64,000 nt of DNA. Origin: an uncultured Oscillospiraceae bacterium (GTDB lineage Bacteria > Bacillota > Clostridia > Oscillospirales > Oscillospiraceae). How positions within the stretch are numbered: the stretch's first letter is position 1; each line of letters begins with the position of its first letter. The stretch is taken from contig CANRLF010000007.1 of NCBI GenBank assembly GCA_947631395.1, positions 1 through 64,000 of the forward strand, read 5' to 3'. The position numbers and the translations under genes were made by a program. Shown piece after piece: positions 41,890 to 51,422 of the stretch. Under the pieces are notes generated by a model. That model made no database searches. It was not told where the DNA came from and saw only the letters and a list, made by a program, of their open reading frames with translations.

Positions 41890-41918
41890 TTGAAATATCC
41901 TTCGAAATCTGTTATCCT
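41890..41918 (+). promoter_or_regulatory. Promoter of the DUF362 ferredoxin gene
   Basis: TTGAAA (41890-41895), a 17-base spacer and TATCCT (41913-41918) with a TGT extension. It is divergent from the methyltransferase gene. Confidence 0.65.
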
Positions 41919-41949
41919 GTCAGTAATAAAACCTTCACGGAGGTGCGCT

Positions 41950-43077
41950 ATGTCGACAGTAAACGCAGTAAAAGTCAGCTCCTATGACGAGGAGCTCGTA
42001 TATTCCGCCGTCTCACGGCACTTTGACGCCCTGGACGTGGCCTCGGAGCTCCGGCCCGAGATGAGGATCGTACTGAAGCCCAACCTCCTCTACGGCAAGA
42101 AGCCCTCCGCCGGCGTGACCACGAATCCCGCCGTTTTGAAGGCGGTGATCCGCTGGCTCCGTGAGCGCGGCTTTGAAAACATCACCGTCGCCGAGAGCTC
42201 CGGCGGCATATTCACCGCCGAGTACATGCGCGGCGTCTACTCCGCCTCTGGCTTTAACGTGCCGGGAATAAAGGAATACCTGAACCGCGACTTCACCTAC
42301 GGCTCAAAAAAGACCGCCGAGGGCTTCACGGTCAGGAGCTTCAACATAATAACCCCCATACTTGAGGCCGACTACATCATCAACCTTCCCAAGCTCAAGA
42401 CCCACGCCATGACCACCGTGTCGGTCGGCGTGAAGAACCTCTTCGGCGTCATCCCCGGCCTTCAGAAGCCGGACATGCACCGCCGATACCCCAGGACCGA
42501 CGACTTCGTCCACATGCTCTGCGAGCTGTGTGAGACCGTGAGGCCCAATTTGACCCTCCTTGACGCCATCGACTCCATGGAGGGCAACGGCCCCGGGGGC
42601 GGCACCGTTCGGCACACGGGCCTGACCCTCTGCTCCAGGGACGTCTACGCCCTGGATATGGCGGCGGTGAGCTTCATGGGCCTTACGCCCGAGGATGTCC
42701 CCCATCTGAGGGCCGCCGACGCCATGGGCCTTACGCCGGACCGCGTGGACATTACGGGGGACCCGGTGTCCCCCTGCTCCCCCGCCTTCCGCCTGCCCGA
42801 CGCCGTGAAGAGCACGGGCTTTGACGACTCCGTGCCCAAGCTCCTGCGCGGGCCCGCGCGGTTCGTGCTCGACAGGCTCCTGCGCTCCTACCCAAGCGTT
42901 GACAGGTCAAAGTGCGTGGGCTGTGGCAAATGCGCCGAGAGCTGTCCCCAGAAGATAATAAGCGTCGAAAACGGCAAGGCCGGAATGCCCAGGAAGAACT
43001 GTATCTCCTGCTTTTGCTGTCAGGAGATGTGTCCCGTCCACGCCATATCCGTAAAGCGCGGTCTGAGGGGCCTGTGA
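41950..43077 (+). CDS. DUF362 protein with C-terminal 2[4Fe-4S] ferredoxin
   Basis: This 375-residue protein has an N-terminal DUF362 domain (about 1-290: RIVLKPNLLYGKKPSAGVTTNP, ESSGG, YIINLPKLKTHAMTTVSVGVKNLFGVIPG, DAIDSMEGNGPGGG). Two CxxCxxCxxxCP clusters follow: CVGCGKCAESCP and CISCFCCQEMCP. It is thus an iron-sulfur protein of unknown electron-transfer role that is common in Clostridia. GGAGGTG before the ATG sets the start at 41950; upstream in-frame codons lie in the promoter. A long hairpin follows the gene. Confidence 0.92.
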   Translation: MSTVNAVKVSSYDEELVYSAVSRHFDALDVASELRPEMRIVLKPNLLYGKKPSAGVTTNPAVLKAVIRWLRERGFENITVAESSGGIFTAEYMRGVYSASGFNVPGIKEYLNRDFTYGSKKTAEGFTVRSFNIITPILEADYIINLPKLKTHAMTTVSVGVKNLFGVIPGLQKPDMHRRYPRTDDFVHMLCELCETVRPNLTLLDAIDSMEGNGPGGGTVRHTGLTLCSRDVYALDMAAVSFMGLTPEDVPHLRAADAMGLTPDRVDITGDPVSPCSPAFRLPDAVKSTGFDDSVPKLLRGPARFVLDRLLRSYPSVDRSKCVGCGKCAESCPQKIISVENGKAGMPRKNCISCFCCQEMCPVHAISVKRGLRGL

Positions 43078-43137
43078 CGTCCCTCGAGGGCCCGTCCCTG
43101 CGGCATTCGCGCCGTTAAACCTCAATTTTGTCCCCAT

Positions 43138-43177
43138 TGTCGGAAAAAGGCCCTACGGCCTTTTTCCGACATGCTTT
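43138..43177. terminator. Terminator hairpin made of repeat-family hairpin 4
   Basis: TGTCGGAAAAAGGCC pairs with GGCCTTTTTCCGACA (43138-43171) and is followed by a T-rich tail. Together with the preceding CCCCATTG, the hairpin matches the right end of the interspersed repeat family (copies A and D carry GTCGGAAAAA-type stems). It separates the DUF362 gene from the convergent kinase gene. Confidence 0.8.
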
Positions 43178-45280
43178 TTATTCCCACCCCTGGGCGTGGA
43201 TGTACGCCTGGATGGTGTCGAGGTTCGCCCGCTCCGTCTCGTTGAACATCAGGCTCACCGCTGTGGAGTCCGTGGTCACCGGAGTGTACCACTGCTGGTT
43301 TTCAAAATAGCTCTTGTATGTCTCGTTTTTGAATATGTAGCCGTGGCGGGCGAAGAGCTCGTTTTTGATGAAGCCCACCTGCTGCTTCGTTTTCCCCTCC
43401 AGATCAGCCTCGGTTATGAGCTGTGTATCCAGCGGGAAGAGATACGTGTTGTCCGTGGGCGTCGTCGGCTCCGTAGGTGTCGTGGGCTCAGTGGGCGTCG
43501 TGGGCTCCGTTGGCTTTGTGCCGCCGTTTTTGAGCTCCGCCCTGTATTCCGTCAGGGCCTTCATGTTCTTCGTCTCGGTGGAGTTCAGCTCATCCATCAC
43601 CTTATCGGAGTCGCTCGTCACCGGCTCGTACCACTTCTGTGTGTTGAAATATCTCTGTGTCGCGCCGGTGCCGAATATATACCCGTGCCTGGCGAAAATC
43701 TCATTTATGACCATCTGTACCTGGTCCGCGGTCATGTCCTCAAGCTCGTCTCTCGATATGAGCTTCTTGTCCGAGGGGTAGAGCGTGTCGTTGTTTACAG
43801 CCTCCGGCCGACTGCTGGGCGTTGAGGGCGTATTGCCGGGATCCCCGTTTTCACCCGGAGTGGTGTTCCCCGGATCCCCGTTCTCCCCCGGGGTCGTGTT
43901 CCCCGGATCCCCGTTCTCCCCCGGAGTCGTGTTCCCCGGATCCCCGTTCTCCCCCGGAGTCGTGTTACCCGGATCCCCGTTCTCCCCCGGAGTCGTATTA
44001 CCCGGGTCGCCGTTCTCTCCAGGAGTGGTATTGCCCGGATCCTCATTCTCTCCCGGCGTGGTGTTCTGGTCGTCCTTGTCCCCGGTGTTGTTTTCGTCGT
44101 CCTTGCCGTTGGGATATATCGTCGGGCCGTCGCCGTCCCCTCCGGACACCACCGGATCCTGATTGCCCCATGGCCACCATATGAAGGCCACCACGGCGAT
44201 TATCAACAGCGCCGCCACGGCGCCGACTATGTACCCGGCCTTGGAGCCCTTGACCTTCTCCGGCTTTTTCTTCTCGGCGGCGGTCTGCTTTTCCGCCGGC
44301 TTTTTCTGCTCGGCGGTGACCTGCTTTGCCTGTGTCCTGGCCGCCTTCGCCGCGGCGGCTCCGACCAGCGCCACGCCGCCTCCGTTGCGCTTCACGGCGT
44401 CGAAGGCCGCCGCCGCGGCCATCGCCCTGCGCGGCGACTTCTTGCCGAGGCTCAGCTTCTCCAGGTCCGCCTTCATCTGCTGGACCGTCTGATACCTCTG
44501 GGCGGGGTCCGCGGCCATCGCCCGCCTGATCACCGCCTCCAGGGCCGGGTCCATGTTCTTGATAAGCCCCGGGTCCCGGTTCTCCGGCATCCTGCACCCG
44601 TTTGCCACATAGCACATAACCGCGCCCAGGGAGTATATATCCGACTGGTGGGTGTACTTGCGCTCCTCCCCCACCTCCGGCGCCTCAAATGACTCGTCGC
44701 CCGGGTCGAATATCCCGCTCCCCGCCTTCTCAAGGCACCTGCGCACGGCAAAATCCGTCAGTACAAATCCCCCGGCGTCTGTGACAAGCACGTTCTCCGG
44801 CTTTATCTCCCCGTGGACCAGGCCGTAGTGGTTCAGCGCGTCGACGGCCGAGGCCAGCTCCACGCCAAGCCTGGCCGCGTCCTCCTGTGTGGACTCCGCC
44901 TTCTCGAAATACGTGGCCAGGGGCGTGTATATCCCCGTGCGCATATATCCCGTCCAGCCCGGCCCCTGGGCGTCCTCGGTGACCAGCTCCTCCACCGGCG
45001 CCAGGCTCTTGGACTTGACCGTCTTGTACATCGTCAGCTCCCATGTCAGGTCGTTTTTGAACTTCCCGAAATAGGTGGTCAGAAGGTCCCGGCCAATGCC
45101 CAGCTTAACGGCGTTGTCGATGGCCTCCTTCTGTGGAGGCACCTTCATCACCTTCAGGGCCGAAAACGCCCCGTCCTCCTTCGCCTGCCGTATGAGATAC
45201 ACCGTGCCGAAGGTCCCGGACCCCAGCACACCCTCCACCTGCCATCCCGGCAGTACCCGGCTTATTTCCAATTCACTCAT
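43178..45280 (-). CDS. Membrane Ser/Thr kinase-like protein with two YARHG domains, possibly inactive
   Basis: The product has 700 residues: an intracellular kinase-like domain (about 10-280), an Ala/Lys linker, one transmembrane helix (about 352-375, VGAVAALLIIAVVAFIW), seven 11-residue repeats (GENGDPGNTTP) and two YARHG domains (INEIFARHGYIF and KNELFARHGYIF). The Gly loop GSGTFGTVY and ATP Lys (SALKVMK) are present, but the catalytic motif reads HGEIKPENV, so Glu replaces the catalytic Asp (codon 44807-44809). DFG reads DFA. It may be a weak kinase or a pseudokinase sensing the wall. It begins 40 bases after polC with a GGAGG site and is probably the last gene of that operon. Confidence 0.88.
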   Translation of the reverse strand: MSELEISRVLPGWQVEGVLGSGTFGTVYLIRQAKEDGAFSALKVMKVPPQKEAIDNAVKLGIGRDLLTTYFGKFKNDLTWELTMYKTVKSKSLAPVEELVTEDAQGPGWTGYMRTGIYTPLATYFEKAESTQEDAARLGVELASAVDALNHYGLVHGEIKPENVLVTDAGGFVLTDFAVRRCLEKAGSGIFDPGDESFEAPEVGEERKYTHQSDIYSLGAVMCYVANGCRMPENRDPGLIKNMDPALEAVIRRAMAADPAQRYQTVQQMKADLEKLSLGKKSPRRAMAAAAAFDAVKRNGGGVALVGAAAAKAARTQAKQVTAEQKKPAEKQTAAEKKKPEKVKGSKAGYIVGAVAALLIIAVVAFIWWPWGNQDPVVSGGDGDGPTIYPNGKDDENNTGDKDDQNTTPGENEDPGNTTPGENGDPGNTTPGENGDPGNTTPGENGDPGNTTPGENGDPGNTTPGENGDPGNTTPGENGDPGNTPSTPSSRPEAVNNDTLYPSDKKLISRDELEDMTADQVQMVINEIFARHGYIFGTGATQRYFNTQKWYEPVTSDSDKVMDELNSTETKNMKALTEYRAELKNGGTKPTEPTTPTEPTTPTEPTTPTDNTYLFPLDTQLITEADLEGKTKQQVGFIKNELFARHGYIFKNETYKSYFENQQWYTPVTTDSTAVSLMFNETERANLDTIQAYIHAQGWE
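43839..44069. repeat. 33-bp tandem repeat, seven units, inside the kinase gene
   Basis: Seven in-frame 33-base units of the type GGATCCCCGTTCTCCCCC plus GGAGTCGTGTTCCCC encode the 11-residue NTTPGENGDPG repeat between the membrane helix and the first YARHG domain. The central units are nearly identical at DNA level, which points to recent slippage or unequal crossing-over. The outer units have drifted. Confidence 0.92.
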
Positions 45281-45320
45281 TATGTAAACCTCCTTTTTCT
45301 ACTCTCTCAAAGAAGTACCG

Positions 45321-48300
45321 TCAAAAGAATGAGATCTGGCTGGTCTCAGGCATCGCGCCCAGGGCCCCCATCGTCCTCAGCTGTTCGATGTGGCTCTTTG
45401 ACACCTTCGTACAGCTCATGCTCAGCTCCTCCACCGACACGAACTCTCTGTCGCCCCGGTGCTCGGCCAGGTCCAGCGCCGCCGCCTCGCCAAGCCCCGA
45501 TATTGCCACAAAGGGCGGCCGGAGCTTTCCGTCCTCCACCTTGAATTTCAGCGCGTCCGACTTATAAAGGTCGATGGGCAGGAACTGAAATCCCCTCAGA
45601 TAAAACTCCCAGCAGGCCTCCAGCGTCGTCATAAGGTCGTCGTCCTTGTCCGTGGCGTCGGGGTTCTCCTTTATTGCCCTTATGGCCGCGGCGGCCTTCT
45701 CCCGGCCCTGGCACATCATCTCCGCGTCGAAGCCGCCCTTCTGACTGCGCCTGTAAAAATACGCCGCGTAGAACTCCAGCGGCCTGTGGACCTTGAACCA
45801 CGCGATGCGGAAGGCCATCATAACGTACGCCACCGCGTGGGCCTTGGGGAAGAGGTACGCTATCTTGGCGAGTGAGTCGATGTACCAGTCCGGAACGCCG
45901 TGCTCCTTCATCGTCTCGACCCATCCCTCCTGGAAGCCCCCCTTCTTGACCTTGCCCTTTCGGACGCTCTCCATGATCTTGAAGCTCAGCTTCGGGTCCA
46001 TGCCCCGGGAGATGAGATACAGCATTATATCGTCGCGACAGCCCACGGTCTCCCGGACCGAGGCGGTGCCGGAGGTTATGAGCTCCTTGGCGTTGCCCAG
46101 CCACACGTCGGTGCCGTGGGAGAAGCCCGACAGCCTCACGAGCGTGTCGAAATTCTCCGGCTGAGTGTCCACCAGCATCTGCCGCGTAAAGCCCGTGCCG
46201 AACTCCGGTATCCCGATGGAGCCCGTCTTGCCGACTATCGGGTCGTCGTCCGTAAGCCCCAGCGGCTTTGCCGATTTGAATATCCCCATGGTCTCCGGGT
46301 CGTCGAGCCGTATCTCCCTGGCGTTGACGCCCGTCATGTCCTCCAGCATCCTTATCATGGTGGGGTCATCGTGTCCCAGCTCGTCGAGCTTCAGCAGGTT
46401 GTCCTCCATGCAGTGATACTCAAAGTGGGTGGTGATAATATCCGTGTCCGGGTCGTCCGCCGGGTGTTGCGCCGGACAGAAGTCCGAGATCTCCATGTCC
46501 TGCGGTATGACCACCAGGCCCCCCGGGTGCTGTCCCGTGGTGCGCTTCACTCCCACGCACCCCAACGCCAGCCGTGTCTCCTCCGCCTTCGAGGCCTCCT
46601 TCCCGGTGGCCTCCAGGTACCGCTTCACATAGCCGTAGGCGGTTTTCTCCGCCACCGTTCCTATGGTCCCGGCCCTGAACACGTGGTCCGGCCCGAAAAG
46701 CTCCGTCGTGTACCTGTGGGCGTTTGCCTGATACTCCCCGGAGAAGTTAAGGTCAATATCCGGCACCTTGTCCCCCCCGAAGCCCAGGAAGGTCTCAAAT
46801 GGTATGTCAAAGCCGTCCTTTTTATATTCCGTCCCGCATACGGGGCAGTTTTTATCCGGCATGTCCGCTCCGCAACCGTATCCCTTGTCCGTTACGAACT
46901 CCGTGTGCTTGCACTTGGGGCACCGGTAGTGTGGCGGCAGGGAGTTTACCTCCGTTATCCCGGACAAAAACGCCACGATGGACGACCCCACGGAGCCCCT
47001 TGAGCCCACAAGGTACCCGTGCTCCAGCGAGTTGTGCACCAGCTTCTGCGCCGACATGTAAATAACGTCGTAGTGGCGCGAGAGTATGTCGTGAAGCTCC
47101 TGCTCCACCCGGCTCGTGACTATCTCCGGCGGGTCGTCGCCGTACAGCTCCCGCATCCTGCCGTACACCAGATCCTTTAGCTGTTGATCTGAGTTTTCTA
47201 TCTTCGGCGGGAAGAGCTTCCCCGCGGGCGGAAGGGGCCTTACCACGTCGCACATGTCCGCTATCCTTCGGGGATTTGTCACGACCACCTCTTTCGCCCG
47301 CTCTGGCCCTAAGTAGTCAAATTCCCTCAGCATCTCGTCTGTGGTCCTGAAGTATATGGGCAGGGGCTTGTCCCCGTCCTCGAAGTCCTTCGCCACCAAC
47401 AGCACGTGCCTGAATATCTCGTCCTCCGGGTCCAGGAAATGCACATCCCCCGTGGCCACCGTCGGCTTGCCGAGCTCGTCGGCCAGCGCCAGGACCCGGC
47501 GGTTAAAGTCCCTCAGCTCCTCCTCGTCCCGGGCCCGGGGCCGCTCGCCCCTCAGCATGAACATGTTGTTGCACATGGGCTGTATCTCCAGATAGTCGTA
47601 AAACCCGGCTATCCTTCGTTGCTCCGCCCTGCACCGCCTGTCGACTATGGACTGGAACACCTCGCCCGCCTCGCAGGCCGACCCGATTATAAGCCCCTCC
47701 CGGTGCTCCATTATGAGGGATTTTGGCATGATCGGGTTCTTTTTCAAAAACCGCAGATGGCTTGCGGTGACTATCTTGTACAGATTTTTTATCCCCGCCT
47801 GGGTCCTTGCCAGCACGATTATGTGCTGTGGCCGGAGCCGCCTGTGCTGTGCCGCGGCCCGTCTGCCCGCTCTCGTGGCGTCGTTCACGGCGGAAAGGCT
47901 CTCCACCCCCTCCTCCATCAGCCCCTTGGCGAAGCTTGCCCATATTAGCCCGCAGGTCAGCGCGTCGTCGGATGCCCTGTGGTGGTTGAAATCCGGAAGC
48001 CCCAGCTTCCCCGCCACCAGGTCCAGCTTGTGGCTCTTCATATCCGGCAGTCTCGCCTGGGCGGCCACCATGGTGTCAATATATGTGGGCTCGAAGTCCA
48101 GCCCGTGGCGTATACACGCCTCGTCAATAAAGCCAATGTCGAAGCTGGCGTTGTGCGCCACCAGCGGCCTTCCATTGGCGAACCTCAAAAACTCCCTGAC
48201 GGCCTGCTCCTCCTTGGGCGCGCCCGACACCATCTCGTCGGTTATGCCCGTCAGGTTCGTGACCTCCGGCGGTATGGGCCTCTCCGGGTCCACGAAGGTC

Positions 48301-49307
48301 TGGAACCTGTCCACCTCCTGAAAATCGTGGAAGAGCACCGCCCCGATCTCCGTTATCCGCTCATACATGGAGCTCAGGCCCGTGGTCTCAAGGTCGAAGG
48401 CCACGAAATCCCCCGTGAGGGCCCCGTCCTCCTCCCCGGACACCACTACCCTGTCGTCCAGGTCGTTTACATAATATCCTTCCACCCCGTAGATGACCTT
48501 TATCTTGTCACCCGCGGCCTTCAGCGCGTCCGGGAAGGACTGGCACACGCCGTGGTCCGTTATCGCTATGGCCGGGTGCCCCCATTTTATGGCCCTTTTT
48601 ATCGCCGCCGCCGTGTCCGTAAGGGCGTCCATGGCGCTCATCTTCGTGTGAAGATGGAGCTCCACCCGCTTCTCCTCCGCGGTGTCCTCCCGCACCGGCC
48701 TGGGCTCGGCCACGGCTATTGCCCGGGGCTCCAGCACAAGGTCATTGTCAAATCTGTTGAAGGCGGTGTTGCCCTGGCACGTCAGGGTCATCCCCACCGA
48801 TATGGCCTGCACGGCCTTTTTCTCGGCCTCGTCGGCCATGAATTTCGATACCCTCACCGAGCCCGTTCCGTCCGTCATGTCGAAGGACAGCACGAACCCG
48901 CCGTTTCGCGTCTCTCTCGACGCCACGGAGAACACCTCTCCCCTGACGCTCACTCTCCCCGAGTCCAGCGTCAGTGTGCTCATATCCGTGTTCTCCATCC
49001 TTGACAGCTTCCCCATTATGGCGGCGGTGGCCGGTTCCGGCCTTTTTGCCTTCTGGACCGGCCCCGGGACAGACGGGTTGACGGTCACCCGTGAGAGCCC
49101 GAAGCTCCCCTCGATATACCGCTCCATCATCCCTATGTACACCGGCGCCGCGTCCGATTTAAAGGACACGTCCGCCGTCATCGTCCGCCCCTCCCGGTCC
49201 ACCGTCGCCCCAGTCACCGTCGCCCCCCTGAGAAGGCCCTCCGGCACACCGGAGTTCAAAAGGTCCGGAAACATATCAAGGACCGGTACGCTGTTCGTCT
49301 CAGCCAT
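45321..49307 (-). CDS. polC: DNA polymerase III alpha subunit, Gram-positive type
   Basis: This 1328-residue replicative polymerase has N-terminal domains (1-120), an OB-fold (about 125-210), a PHP domain split by an inserted DEDD 3'-5' exonuclease, and the C-family polymerase core. The PHP half is VELHLHTKMSAMDALTD, the exonuclease FVAFDLETTGLSSMYERITEIG ... LVAHNASFDIGF, and the polymerase palm is VPDIDLNFSGEYQ. This is PolC architecture, not DnaE. It is about 100 residues shorter than B. subtilis PolC, mostly at the N-terminus. The ATG at 49307 overlaps the end of ispG and follows GAGGAG. It closes the pyrH-to-polC operon; proS, often located before polC in Firmicutes, is absent. Confidence 0.97.
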   Translation of the reverse strand: MAETNSVPVLDMFPDLLNSGVPEGLLRGATVTGATVDREGRTMTADVSFKSDAAPVYIGMMERYIEGSFGLSRVTVNPSVPGPVQKAKRPEPATAAIMGKLSRMENTDMSTLTLDSGRVSVRGEVFSVASRETRNGGFVLSFDMTDGTGSVRVSKFMADEAEKKAVQAISVGMTLTCQGNTAFNRFDNDLVLEPRAIAVAEPRPVREDTAEEKRVELHLHTKMSAMDALTDTAAAIKRAIKWGHPAIAITDHGVCQSFPDALKAAGDKIKVIYGVEGYYVNDLDDRVVVSGEEDGALTGDFVAFDLETTGLSSMYERITEIGAVLFHDFQEVDRFQTFVDPERPIPPEVTNLTGITDEMVSGAPKEEQAVREFLRFANGRPLVAHNASFDIGFIDEACIRHGLDFEPTYIDTMVAAQARLPDMKSHKLDLVAGKLGLPDFNHHRASDDALTCGLIWASFAKGLMEEGVESLSAVNDATRAGRRAAAQHRRLRPQHIIVLARTQAGIKNLYKIVTASHLRFLKKNPIMPKSLIMEHREGLIIGSACEAGEVFQSIVDRRCRAEQRRIAGFYDYLEIQPMCNNMFMLRGERPRARDEEELRDFNRRVLALADELGKPTVATGDVHFLDPEDEIFRHVLLVAKDFEDGDKPLPIYFRTTDEMLREFDYLGPERAKEVVVTNPRRIADMCDVVRPLPPAGKLFPPKIENSDQQLKDLVYGRMRELYGDDPPEIVTSRVEQELHDILSRHYDVIYMSAQKLVHNSLEHGYLVGSRGSVGSSIVAFLSGITEVNSLPPHYRCPKCKHTEFVTDKGYGCGADMPDKNCPVCGTEYKKDGFDIPFETFLGFGGDKVPDIDLNFSGEYQANAHRYTTELFGPDHVFRAGTIGTVAEKTAYGYVKRYLEATGKEASKAEETRLALGCVGVKRTTGQHPGGLVVIPQDMEISDFCPAQHPADDPDTDIITTHFEYHCMEDNLLKLDELGHDDPTMIRMLEDMTGVNAREIRLDDPETMGIFKSAKPLGLTDDDPIVGKTGSIGIPEFGTGFTRQMLVDTQPENFDTLVRLSGFSHGTDVWLGNAKELITSGTASVRETVGCRDDIMLYLISRGMDPKLSFKIMESVRKGKVKKGGFQEGWVETMKEHGVPDWYIDSLAKIAYLFPKAHAVAYVMMAFRIAWFKVHRPLEFYAAYFYRRSQKGGFDAEMMCQGREKAAAAIRAIKENPDATDKDDDLMTTLEACWEFYLRGFQFLPIDLYKSDALKFKVEDGKLRPPFVAISGLGEAAALDLAEHRGDREFVSVEELSMSCTKVSKSHIEQLRTMGALGAMPETSQISFF

Positions 49308-50346
49308 TGTCTGACTCCTCAATAAGCGCAAGTAATCCGTCGGCCAGCTCCTCCGCGGGGAGCTTTCTCACTATCTGCCCCTTTTTAAAGAGCAGTCCCT
49401 CGCCGTCGCCTCCGGCCACGCCGAAGTCCGCCTCTCTGGCCTCACCGGGCCCGTTCACGGCACAGCCCATGACCGCCACCGTGATGTCCCGCTTACAGCC
49501 CTTAAGTCTCTCCTCCACCTCATGGGCCAGCCCCACAAGGTCAATACGCGTCCTGCCGCAGGTGGGACATGAGATCAGCTTCACACCGCCCGACCTGAGC
49601 CCCGCGGCCTTCAGTATGGCGATGCCCGCCTCGACCTCCCGCTCCGGGTCCGCGGTCAGGGACACGCGTATCGTGTCGCCTATCCCGCTCAAAAGCAGTG
49701 TCCCGATGCCCACCGCCGAGTTTATGGTCCCCGATGATTCCGTCCCCGCCTCGGTGACGCCCAGGTGCAGCGGGTGATCGCACACCTCCGACATGAGCTT
49801 ATACGCCTCCACTGTGCGCTTTACGGTGGAGGATTTCACGGAAACGCAAATATCCCCAAAGCCCACGTCCTCCAAAAGCCTCACGTGGCCCATGGCGCTG
49901 TCCACCATGGCCCGGGCCGTGGGCCCGCCGTATTTCGCCAAAAGCTCCCGCTCCACGCTCCCGGAGTTGACGCCCACCCTTATGGGCACGCGCCGCTCCT
50001 CGCAGGCCCTTGCCACCGCCCGGACCCTGTCGGTGCCGCCGATGTTCCCCGGGTTTATCCGCACCTTGTCGACTCCCCCGTCCAGCGCCACCAGCGCCAG
50101 CTTATAGTCAAAGTGGATGTCCGCCACAAGGGGTATATGTATCCTCTTCTTTATAGAGGCGACGGCCCGGGCGGCCTCCATATCCGGCACGGCCACCCTT
50201 ATTATCTGGCACCCGGCCCCCTCCAGCCTCAATATCTGCCCCACCGTGGCCTCCACGTCGGCCGTGGGCGTATTGCACATCGACTGGACCGTCACCGGCG
50301 CGCCTCCGCCTATTTTCACGCCGCCCACATCTATCTGTCTCGACAT
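49300..50346 (-). CDS. ispG: 4-hydroxy-3-methylbut-2-en-1-yl diphosphate synthase
   Basis: This 348-residue [4Fe-4S] enzyme of the MEP isoprenoid pathway has VTVQSMCNTPTADVEAT, LVADIHFDYKLAL, VRINPGNIGG, and the cluster region with CPTCGRTRIDL and GCAVNGPGEA (three Cys ligands). It converts MEcPP to HMBPP. It lies directly after rseP and overlaps polC by eight bases. With dxr two genes upstream it makes a local MEP group; uppS in the same operon consumes the product for cell-wall lipid carrier. Confidence 0.97.
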   Translation of the reverse strand: MSRQIDVGGVKIGGGAPVTVQSMCNTPTADVEATVGQILRLEGAGCQIIRVAVPDMEAARAVASIKKRIHIPLVADIHFDYKLALVALDGGVDKVRINPGNIGGTDRVRAVARACEERRVPIRVGVNSGSVERELLAKYGGPTARAMVDSAMGHVRLLEDVGFGDICVSVKSSTVKRTVEAYKLMSEVCDHPLHLGVTEAGTESSGTINSAVGIGTLLLSGIGDTIRVSLTADPEREVEAGIAILKAAGLRSGGVKLISCPTCGRTRIDLVGLAHEVEERLKGCKRDITVAVMGCAVNGPGEAREADFGVAGGDGEGLLFKKGQIVRKLPAEELADGLLALIEESDNG

Positions 50347-50374
50347 CTCACATCCGCCTTTCCCGGTCCACTGC

Positions 50375-51418
50375 TCAAATAAGCTTTCGTATGTCGCTTA
50401 TCATTATTACCGCCATCAGTCCCAGCAGCGCCACCATACCGGCGGCGTGGACGTAGCTTTCATACTTGGGGTCCAGCTTTTTGTGGAAAACCCTCTCGAT
50501 TATGACGTTGATTATAAGGAAGAACAGCCTCCCCCCGTCAAGGGCCGGGATTGGCAGGAGGTTCATAACCGCCAAATTCACCGCGATGAAGGCCACCAAG
50601 TACATTATCTGCTCTATGGCGGCGCTCCTTGACTCCTGCTCCTCTATCTCGTGGCCCACGTCGTTTATGGTGCCCACGATACCCACGACGCCTGACATCT
50701 CCTTCAGTCCCGCGGCGCCGGTCACAAGGTCCGAAAGCCCCATCCACACCATGCGCACGAAGTCATATGTGGCGTAGCCCGTGTACTTGAGCTTCTGCCA
50801 AAGATCCGCCTTCACATACCCGAAGCTCACGCCGTAGCTCATCACCCCCGAGTACTCCGCGGGCTTGAGCGTATAGTCCTTCAGCGTCACCTTCATGCCG
50901 TCCCTGATGACCACCATATCCACCGTATTCCCGCCCCTCTGCATATAGGTGGCGAAGTTCGAGGAATACAGCACCCTGTGGCCGTCGATGGAGTATATCC
51001 TGTCCCCCACCTGTATGCCGTTTTCCGTGCTCGGAAAACCCTCGGCCGTCTTTACCACCTCATTTGTGTAAAAGGCGTTGGCGGAGGAGTATATCACAGC
51101 CACGATCAAAAACCCGAGTATAAAGTTCATCGCCGCCCCGGCCACAAGTATCAGCGCCCGCTTCCAGGCGCTCTGCCGCGCGAAGGCCCTCTCGTCGCCG
51201 GTGTCCATGTCCTCGCCCTCCATGGCGCAAAATCCCCCGACGGGCAAAAGCCTCAGCGCGTACAGCGTCTCCTTGCCCTGCTTTTTCAGTATGGCCGGGC
51301 CCATGCCTATGGAAAATTCGTTGACCTTCACCTTACACGCCTTAGCCACGATGAAATGCCCGAACTCGTGGATCGCGATGAGCACCCCGAAGGCTATGAT
51401 AGCTATAACAATATACAT
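50375..51418 (-). CDS. rseP: Site-2 protease, RseP/RasP type (M50)
   Basis: The 347-residue membrane metalloprotease has the zinc motif HEFGH in the first helix (IAIHEFGHFIVAKACKVKVNEFSIGMGP), a single PDZ domain (about 110-190) and the late NLLPIPALDGGRLFF. RseP cleaves anti-sigma factors and signal-peptide remnants inside the membrane. The window has two ECF/anti-sigma pairs that could be its clients (inference). Position between dxr and ispG is the usual Firmicute order. Confidence 0.95.
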   Translation of the reverse strand: MYIVIAIIAFGVLIAIHEFGHFIVAKACKVKVNEFSIGMGPAILKKQGKETLYALRLLPVGGFCAMEGEDMDTGDERAFARQSAWKRALILVAGAAMNFILGFLIVAVIYSSANAFYTNEVVKTAEGFPSTENGIQVGDRIYSIDGHRVLYSSNFATYMQRGGNTVDMVVIRDGMKVTLKDYTLKPAEYSGVMSYGVSFGYVKADLWQKLKYTGYATYDFVRMVWMGLSDLVTGAAGLKEMSGVVGIVGTINDVGHEIEEQESRSAAIEQIMYLVAFIAVNLAVMNLLPIPALDGGRLFFLIINVIIERVFHKKLDPKYESYVHAAGMVALLGLMAVIMISDIRKLI

Positions 51419-51422
51419 TTCG

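Noticed and set aside
43839..44069. CRISPR-like array
   Set aside because: Units are contiguous, in frame and coding, with no spacers and no cas genes.
43785..44162. Repetitive plus-strand frame (GSPFSPGVV repeats) resembling a collagen-like protein
   Set aside because: It is the antisense reading of the 33-bp tandem repeat in the kinase gene.
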